From Candidatus Nanosyncoccus nanoralicus (lineage in GTDB: Bacteria; Patescibacteriota; Saccharimonadia; Saccharimonadales; Saccharimonadaceae), in the NCBI RefSeq assembly GCF_004138405.1, contig NZ_PRLL01000003.1, positions 1 through 44,420 of the forward strand: DNA of 44,420 bases, in the 5' to 3' direction. Shown one piece after another: positions 39,005 through 44,420 of the stretch (position 1 is the stretch's first letter; the number at the start of each line of letters is the position of its first letter). The position numbers and the translations under genes were made by a program. Under the pieces are notes generated by a model. The model did not search any database and was not told the DNA's origin. It was given only the letters and a program-made list of their open reading frames with translations.

Positions 39005-41107
39005 ATGGCTACTGACAATCATGATTTATCAAAGCTTCGCAATATTGGTATTATTGCCCATATTGACGCAGGTAAAACCACAACCTCTGAAGCAATTCTT
39101 TACCGTACAGGTTTGAAACATAAAATCGACCTTGTAAAGGGTGACACTGGTGGTGCAACAACTGACTGGATGGAGCAGGAAAAGGAACGTGGTATTACTA
39201 TTACTTCCGCTGCTGTAACTGCAACCTGGAAAGGTTATAAAATTAACATTATCGACACCCCAGGCCACATCGACTTTACCGCTGAAGTAGAGCGCTCTCT
39301 TCGTGTTCTTGACGGTGCTATTACTGTCTTCGATGGCAAGATGGGTGTTGAAGCTCAGTCCGAAACTGTATGGCGCCAGGCCACTAAATATGGTGTCCCT
39401 CGTATTTGTTTCATCAATAAAATTAACCAAATTGGTGGCGACTTCTACAAATCACTTGAATCTATCCATAAGCGTCTTTCCAAGAATGCTGTTGCAATTC
39501 ACCTCCCAATCGGTTTCGAGAAGGATATTTGCGGTGTTGTTGACCTTGTCGATATGAAGGCCTACACCTACAAGGAATATGCCGATCATTCACTAACCGT
39601 TGGTGAAATTCCAGCTGATATGCTTGATAAGGCTAAGAAAGCTCGTGCTCTTCTTGTCGAAGAAGCAGTTGCTGCTGATGAAGATCTAATGAACAAATAC
39701 TTCAACCAGGGCGAAGAAGCTATTACTGAGGCTGAACTAAAAGCTGCACTCCGTAAGCGTGTTCTATACGGTGACTTCTTCTTAGTAACTGGTGGTGACG
39801 GTCGTGGTGTTATTGTCGAGAAGGTGCTTGACCTCTGTGCAGATTATCTTCCATCTCCACTTGATCGTGATCTTGGTCAAACTGTTGGTACTGATCCAAA
39901 AACTGGTGATCATGTTGTTCGCAAAGCCGATGTTGCTCAGCCACTCACTGCTCTTGCCTTCAAGATTGCATCTGACCCATTCGTTGGAAAACTTGTCTTC
40001 GTACGTGTCTACTCTGGTACTCTTAAATCTGGTTCCTACATTCTAAATGCCACAACCGGCAATAAGGAACGTGTTGGTCGTCTCGTCCGCATGTTCGCAG
40101 ATAAGCGTGAAGAAATTACCGAAGTTGCTGCTGGTGATATTGCTGCCATCGTCGGTCTTAAAGAAACCACAACTGGTACCACACTTTGTGATCCAGCCCA
40201 TCCAATTCTTCTTGAGTCTATTGAGTTCCCAGAACCACCTGTTTCTATCGCTGTTGAGCCAAAGACTAAGGCTGATCAGGAAAAAATGGGTCTTGGTCTC
40301 GCAAAACTTGCTGAAGAAGATCCAACCTTCCGTGTTCACACCGATGAGGAAACTGGTCAAACCATTATTTCAGGTATGGGAGAGCTGCACCTCGAAATTA
40401 TTATCGATCGTTTGAAGCGCGAACATAATGTTGAAGCAAATACTGGTGCTCCTCAGGTTGCCTACCGTGAAACTATCCGTGGCATAGCTGAAGCTCAAGG
40501 TAAGCACATCAAACAGTCTGGTGGTCGTGGTCAGTATGGTGATGTTTGGATTAAGTTTGAGCCAAACGAAGCTGGTAAGGGCTTTGAGTTCATCGATATG
40601 ATTAAAGGTGGTGTAGTTCCACAGGAATACCGCAAGCCAGTCCAGCAAGGTGTTGAAGAAACCCTTAACGGTGGTGTTATTGCTGGTTACCCAGTAGTTG
40701 ATATTAAGGCTACTCTCTATGATGGTTCCTACCACGATGTCGACTCTTCCGAACTTGCCTTCAAGCTCGCTGGTAGCCTTGCAACTCGTGAAGGTATCAA
40801 GCGCGCTAAGCCAGTTCTTCTTGAGCCAGTCATGAAGCTTGAAGTCACTACTCCAGAAGAGTTCATGGGTGACGTCATTGGTGATATCAACTCTCGTCGT
40901 GGTCGTATTGAGTCTATGGAAGATCTTCAAGGTGGCGCAAAGCTTATCACTGCCTTTGCTCCACTAGGTAACCTCTTCGGTTACACTTCAGATCTCCGCT
41001 CTATGAGCCAAGGTCGTGCTGCATCTTCAATGGAACTTTCTCAGTATGAAGAAGTACCACCAAACGTAGCACAGGAAATTATTGAAAAACGTAACAGTTC
41101 TAAATAA
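39005..41107 (+). CDS. fusA: Elongation factor G
   Basis: EF-G drives translocation on the ribosome using GTP. The 700-residue protein has the GTPase motifs AHIDAGKTTTSEAIL (P-loop), DTPGHIDFTAEVERSLRVLDGAI (G3) and FINKINQIGG in place of the usual NKMD (G4), then domains II-V with SGMGELHLEI. The G4 motif reads N-K-I-N, with Asn at the guanine-recognising Asp position (about residue 142). E. coli EF-G has NKMD here. Ribosome binding is AAGGAAA before ATG. A terminator follows. Confidence 0.95.
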   Translation: MATDNHDLSKLRNIGIIAHIDAGKTTTSEAILYRTGLKHKIDLVKGDTGGATTDWMEQEKERGITITSAAVTATWKGYKINIIDTPGHIDFTAEVERSLRVLDGAITVFDGKMGVEAQSETVWRQATKYGVPRICFINKINQIGGDFYKSLESIHKRLSKNAVAIHLPIGFEKDICGVVDLVDMKAYTYKEYADHSLTVGEIPADMLDKAKKARALLVEEAVAADEDLMNKYFNQGEEAITEAELKAALRKRVLYGDFFLVTGGDGRGVIVEKVLDLCADYLPSPLDRDLGQTVGTDPKTGDHVVRKADVAQPLTALAFKIASDPFVGKLVFVRVYSGTLKSGSYILNATTGNKERVGRLVRMFADKREEITEVAAGDIAAIVGLKETTTGTTLCDPAHPILLESIEFPEPPVSIAVEPKTKADQEKMGLGLAKLAEEDPTFRVHTDEETGQTIISGMGELHLEIIIDRLKREHNVEANTGAPQVAYRETIRGIAEAQGKHIKQSGGRGQYGDVWIKFEPNEAGKGFEFIDMIKGGVVPQEYRKPVQQGVEETLNGGVIAGYPVVDIKATLYDGSYHDVDSSELAFKLAGSLATREGIKRAKPVLLEPVMKLEVTTPEEFMGDVIGDINSRRGRIESMEDLQGGAKLITAFAPLGNLFGYTSDLRSMSQGRAASSMELSQYEEVPPNVAQEIIEKRNSSK

Positions 41108-41118
41108 TTAACTAATAG

Positions 41119-41146
41119 AAAAAGAGGTCACTAGGCCTCTTTTTTA
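41119..41146 (+). terminator. Terminator of fusA
   Basis: AAAAAGAGG pairs with CCTCTTTTT around an 8-nt loop, followed by a T-run. Confidence 0.88.
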
Positions 41147-41209
41147 TTTCACAAAATTTCTTTTTTACCGAAGCGCTCAGCTTATATTCTAAAAAACTAT
41201 CATCTAGTG

Positions 41210-41236
41210 TATACTAAATAAAATAACTAAAGGAGG
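41210..41236 (+). promoter_or_regulatory. Promoter -10 and strong Shine-Dalgarno of the YdjI-like gene
   Basis: TATACT at 41210-41215 is followed by a leader of about 20 nt with AAGGAGG at 41230-41236, one of the strongest ribosome-binding sites in the window. This gene is clearly not leaderless. Confidence 0.6.
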
Positions 41237-41239
41237 AAT

Positions 41240-42430
41240 ATGGGTTTTATTAAAGCCTTTGCCGGTGCTATTGGCGGTACATTTGCTGACCAGTGGAAAG
41301 ATTTCTATCAACCAATTTCAGGAGTTCCCGCAACCGCAGGTCTCTTTCCAGGTGAAAAGGTTGGCACAAATAACGGTCGTGGTTCAAACACACAAGGATC
41401 TGCTAATATCATCTCTAATGGTAGTAAAATCCTTGTTCCTGAAGGTACTGCTCTTGTTACTATGCAAGATGGTGGCATCACTGGCTTTATCGCTGAACCA
41501 GGTGGTTTCATTTATAGCTCTGAAGATCAAAACGCCCAGTCTATCTTTGCGGGCGACGGCTTAATCTCTTCAATCGTTAAAACTAGCTGGGAACGCTTTA
41601 AATTTGGTGGTATGCCAGGCTCCAGCCAAGCGATTTTCTACGTCAACCTAAAAGAAATTCCAAACAACCGTTTTGGTACTCAATCTGAAATCTACTGGGA
41701 CGATGCCTTCCTCAATACTCAGGTTGGTGCTATCACACGTGGTACTTACAGTCTAAAGATTGTTGATCCGCTCGCCTTTATCAAGAACTTTGTACCTGTA
41801 TCATATCTCAATGATCAAGGAGTCTTTGATTTTGCCGATATGGACAACGACGCTGCCTCTCAGCTCTTTACTGAAGTTGTTGGTTCACTTTCTGCTGCTT
41901 TCTCAAACTACACCAACGACCCAAGCAAAGGCAATCGCATGGCAAAGATTCAAGGCGATCAAATTGGCTTTGCCAAGTCTCTTTCACAGGCTGTCGAAGA
42001 TGGTTATCAGTGGCGCTCAAACCGTGGTCTCGAAATCGTTAGTACCGCAATTCTCGCTATTGAATACGACGAAGATACTAAGGAGTTAATGAAGGACGTT
42101 AAGAAAGCAGATGCTCTTGCTGGCGCTCGTGGCAACTCCTTTATGCAACAGTCTATCGCTCGCGGTATCCAGGCCTCTGGTGAAAACGGTGGCGGCGCTG
42201 CTGGCATGGCCTTCATGGGTATGGGTATGAATGCGGCTGGTGGTATGATGAGCAATCTCCAGCAACCAGTCAACCCTGCTCCTGTTACCAACCCTACTGC
42301 CCCTACTGCTAACCCAGCCCCCGCAGAAGACCCAACTGAAAAACTCATGAAGATGAAACAACTTCTTGACGCAGGTGCTATTTCTCAAGAGGATTACGAT
42401 AAAGTAAAAGTCCAGATTCTCGGGTTCTAG
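41240..42430 (+). CDS. SPFH-domain protein, YdjI-like, with C-terminal SHOCT
   Basis: The 396-residue protein matches the YdjI type of SPFH/virion-core-like proteins: ILVPEGTALVTMQDGGITGFIAEPGGFIY at the start, then a long alpha/beta SPFH region (FGGMPGSSQAIFYVNLKEIPNN, IEIV-like strands), an Ala/Gly/Met-rich stretch, a Pro/Ala/Thr linker and a C-terminal SHOCT motif (LMKMKQLLDAGAISQEDYDKVK). In Bacillus subtilis YdjI works with YdjG and YdjH to recruit the PspA protein YdjF to stressed membranes. Here it is followed after 9 nt by a YdjG-like gene, so they form an operon. A PspA gene is not in the window. Confidence 0.88.
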   Translation: MGFIKAFAGAIGGTFADQWKDFYQPISGVPATAGLFPGEKVGTNNGRGSNTQGSANIISNGSKILVPEGTALVTMQDGGITGFIAEPGGFIYSSEDQNAQSIFAGDGLISSIVKTSWERFKFGGMPGSSQAIFYVNLKEIPNNRFGTQSEIYWDDAFLNTQVGAITRGTYSLKIVDPLAFIKNFVPVSYLNDQGVFDFADMDNDAASQLFTEVVGSLSAAFSNYTNDPSKGNRMAKIQGDQIGFAKSLSQAVEDGYQWRSNRGLEIVSTAILAIEYDEDTKELMKDVKKADALAGARGNSFMQQSIARGIQASGENGGGAAGMAFMGMGMNAAGGMMSNLQQPVNPAPVTNPTAPTANPAPAEDPTEKLMKMKQLLDAGAISQEDYDKVKVQILGF

Positions 42431-42439
42431 AGATTTATA

Positions 42440-43936
42440 ATGGCTGAAACTGAAACACAAGATCAAGCCTATGTGGACAACGGAGTAAAAGTTGTTCAGA
42501 CTGATGTTGATAATAAAGACGGACAGGTTAAATGTCCAAAATGTGGCTCCACGGATATTTCCACTAATGCAGCAACAGGGCAGCTCCGTTGCAACTTCTG
42601 TCGTTTTGAATTTGAGCCACAAAAGCTTGAAATGGAGACTGATATTTCAAAGCTCTCTGGCACAACCATCGGCTCGGGCGCTCAAGATATTGTTGCCGAC
42701 ACGAAAGATCAAATAACTTTAAAGTGTTCGAGCTGTGGTGCTGAGGTGGTTATTGACACCGCCTCAGCCAACCAGGCGCGCTGTCACTGGTGTCGTAACA
42801 CTTTATCGCTAAATCAGCAAATCCCTAATGGCGCAATACCAGACATGGTACTTGCCTTTAAGGTGAAAAAAGATGAGGCGAAAAAAGCAATCGAGGACTT
42901 TGTTGGAAAGCGCAAATTTTATGCACATCCAAAGTTCCGACAAGAATTTACTACCAATAATATTATGGGTGTATATTTTCCATACATGGTAGTTGACTTA
43001 AATGCACACAGTCATCTTACGGGGCTTGGCGAACATCAAACTCGTTCCTATTCCGAAGGTAGTGGGGAACATCGTGTAACCTATTATGATGCTGACCTTT
43101 ATCAAGTTGGTCGAGATTTTGATCTCACAATTCATGGTCTCTCTATTGAATCAAATAAGGATCGCCTAGATACGACTAATAAGACTAAAACAAACAATAT
43201 CATTAATTCCATCATGCCGTTTGATGTTGAAAACAGTGTAAAATACGATTCAAATTATCTGAAGGGTTTTACCTCCGAGCGACGTGATAGTAATATTACT
43301 GAACTAACGCCGATCATTACAGAGCGTGCAAAAGATATTGCTAGATTCTCGGCAAATGCTAGTCTTAAAAATTATGACCGCGGAGTCTCTTGGCAGTCCG
43401 AGCAACTTGATATTAAAGGACAGCAGTGGAAGGCAGCCTACCTACCAGTTTGGCTCTATAGCTATCAGGAGGATAAAGGTGATCGCAAATTGCTTCATTA
43501 TGTCGCCGTTAATGCTCGTACCAAAGAATCAATGGGTAGTGTTCCTATCTATCTTCCAAAACTCTTCCTCTTTGCCTTCCTAGTAGAGCTTTTAGGTGTT
43601 TTTGGGTTTATCAAGTTAGATTTTGATTATGACTTTCTACTTCTACTCGTTGGTCCACTTTACTTCTTTTATATTTACACCAAATATCGCAACCAAAATG
43701 CGCGCGATCAATATGAAACTGAAACCAAAACTAATGTCACAAACCTTAAAACTATGGATCAATTCGTTGAACACCGTACAAGATTAAGAAATTCGAAGAT
43801 TGAAAACCAAAATAACACCACTGTTCGCGGCGCTTCGATGAATCTAAAAAAGAAAACTGGACTTGGTCTAGATCTCGATTTGAAGAACTTTGCTGCCGAT
43901 CAGCTCTCGAGCATCACTGATCAGTTCTTGAAATAA
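42440..43936 (+). CDS. YdjG-like zinc-ribbon membrane protein
   Basis: The 498-residue protein has two N-terminal zinc ribbons: C32/C35 with C51/C54 and C96/C99 with C115/C118. A long middle part (with NIMGVYFPYMVVDLNAHSH and QQWKAAYLPVWLYSYQ) follows, then two hydrophobic segments near residues 373-415 (FLFAFLVELLGVFGFI, LLLLVGPLYFFYIYT). The end is a charged tail with a KKKTGLGLDLDLKN stretch. This matches the TFIIB-type zinc-ribbon YdjG family. By analogy with B. subtilis it is part of a membrane-stress complex with the upstream SPFH protein. The zinc ribbons probably mediate protein contact. Confidence 0.85.
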   Translation: MAETETQDQAYVDNGVKVVQTDVDNKDGQVKCPKCGSTDISTNAATGQLRCNFCRFEFEPQKLEMETDISKLSGTTIGSGAQDIVADTKDQITLKCSSCGAEVVIDTASANQARCHWCRNTLSLNQQIPNGAIPDMVLAFKVKKDEAKKAIEDFVGKRKFYAHPKFRQEFTTNNIMGVYFPYMVVDLNAHSHLTGLGEHQTRSYSEGSGEHRVTYYDADLYQVGRDFDLTIHGLSIESNKDRLDTTNKTKTNNIINSIMPFDVENSVKYDSNYLKGFTSERRDSNITELTPIITERAKDIARFSANASLKNYDRGVSWQSEQLDIKGQQWKAAYLPVWLYSYQEDKGDRKLLHYVAVNARTKESMGSVPIYLPKLFLFAFLVELLGVFGFIKLDFDYDFLLLLVGPLYFFYIYTKYRNQNARDQYETETKTNVTNLKTMDQFVEHRTRLRNSKIENQNNTTVRGASMNLKKKTGLGLDLDLKNFAADQLSSITDQFLK

Positions 43937-44016
43937 AAAATATACTAAAACCCACATAGAGTCTTTACTTTAGGACCTTCATCATCTAAAATATAAGATA
44001 TAGACTTTTGGGCTGG

Positions 44017-44049
44017 TTAATATTAGTGCCTAAAAGAAATTAATATTAA
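44017..44049 (+). promoter_or_regulatory. Inverted repeat just upstream of the tuf ribosome-binding site
   Basis: TTAATATTA (44017-44025) can pair with TAATATTAA (44041-44049), directly abutting the AAAGGAG Shine-Dalgarno. Such a hairpin could limit access to it, but AT-rich stems are weak and chance is possible. The tuf promoter is not clear; candidate -10 boxes lie around 43987-44002. Confidence 0.35.
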
Positions 44050-44065
44050 AGGAGAAAAATTTAGA

Positions 44066-44420
44066 ATGGCAAATTTCGACCGTTCCAAGCCACACATCAA
44101 CGTTGGTACCATGGGTCACGTTGATCACGGTAAAACAACTCTTACTGCTGCTATTACAACAGTTCTATCAAAGCGTCTTCCATCTGACGTTAACAAATCT
44201 GTCGCTTACGACCAGATCGACAACGCTCCAGAAGAGAAAGCTCGTGGTATTACCATTGCTACTTCTCACCAGGAATATGAATCAGAAAAGCGTCACTACG
44301 CTCACGTTGATATGCCAGGTCACGCCGACTACATCAAGAACATGATTACCGGTGCTGCCCAGATCGATGGTGCTGTCCTCGTAGTTGCTGCTAACGATGG
44401 TCCACTTCCACAGACTCGTG
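44066..44420 (+). CDS. tuf: Elongation factor Tu, 5' part (runs off the window)
   Basis: The first 118 residues of EF-Tu are present: [20 protein letters not shown] start, P-loop [28 protein letters not shown] (G3) and the start of [13 protein letters not shown]. The frame is open to the last base, so the truncation is due to the window edge. A good AAAGGAG ribosome-binding site precedes the ATG. In many bacteria tuf follows fusA directly; here two YdjI/YdjG-type genes stand between them. Confidence 0.95.
   Translation, partial: MANFDRSKPHINVGTMGHVDHGKTTLTAAITTVLSKRLPSDVNKSVAYDQIDNAPEEKARGITIATSHQEYESEKRHYAHVDMPGHADYIKNMITGAAQIDGAVLVVAANDGPLPQTR

Noticed and set aside
1..44420. Reassignment of TGA to glycine or tryptophan
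   Set aside because: All families are full length under the standard code with no in-frame TGA, and Trp is encoded by TGG. TGA looks avoided, not reassigned.

Overview
This 44.4 kb window looks like the chromosome of a member of the Candidatus Saccharibacteria (TM7, Patescibacteria/CPR). No marker such as 16S rRNA is present, so this is an inference. It rests on the AT-rich, very compact gene layout, on family-level features (a RuvX-MltG fusion, a T4SS_pilin-type surface protein, an LPxTG-like protein, the BceAB-type loci, a membrane-anchored HEPN-like protein inside gatCAB) and on the standard reading of TGG for Trp with intact full-length ORFs. I support 38 complete protein genes, the 5' part of tuf, one tRNA-Leu(UAG), one candidate structured ncRNA, several Rho-independent terminators and many promoters.

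Layout. 0.2-6.1 kb: ftsA-like gene (-), nusA (+), an RsuA/RluB-type pseudouridine synthase (-), and a soluble PAS histidine kinase with a response regulator (-), both carrying Gln/Pro-rich tails. 6.1-14 kb: a large membrane protein of the baseplate-J-like type, a RuvX-MltG fusion, a LysM-CHAP wall hydrolase, obg, a small membrane protein, a wall-repeat/T4SS_pilin surface protein and a candidate ncRNA. 13.9-18.8 kb: trmD, recG, a histidine-rich (zinc phospholipase C-like) protein, rsmD, an LPTTG protein and tRNA-Leu. 18.9-21.4 kb: an acetyltransferase, a small hydrolase, an unknown gene behind an attenuator-like leader, and an ASCH protein. 21.4-31.4 kb: uvrB followed by two copies of a BceAB-type ABC transporter separated by a free-standing 36-residue UVR-motif gene and a BceRS-type two-component system. 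31.5-36.7 kb: gatC-gatA-(HEPN-like)-gatB and metK. 36.7-44.4 kb: a 714-residue protein ending in 26-residue repeats, fusA, a YdjI-like SPFH gene, a YdjG-like zinc-ribbon gene and the start of tuf.

How it works together. The window mixes core translation and repair functions (nusA, trmD, rsmD, gatCAB, fusA, tuf, recG, uvrB, obg) with envelope functions (FtsA-like, MltG, LysM-CHAP, surface pilin, LPTTG protein, BceAB antimicrobial-peptide-type transporters, YdjI/YdjG stress proteins). This fits a small epibiont that invests in surface biology.

Three window-wide patterns stand out. Twelve genes have a -10 box, usually an extended TGn-TATAAT, ending 7-8 nt before the start codon, which predicts leaderless mRNAs. 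None of the 38 complete genes ends in TGA (30 TAA, 8 TAG). The uvrB-BceAB region carries the trace of an ancient tandem duplication that left a conserved stand-alone UVR peptide gene.
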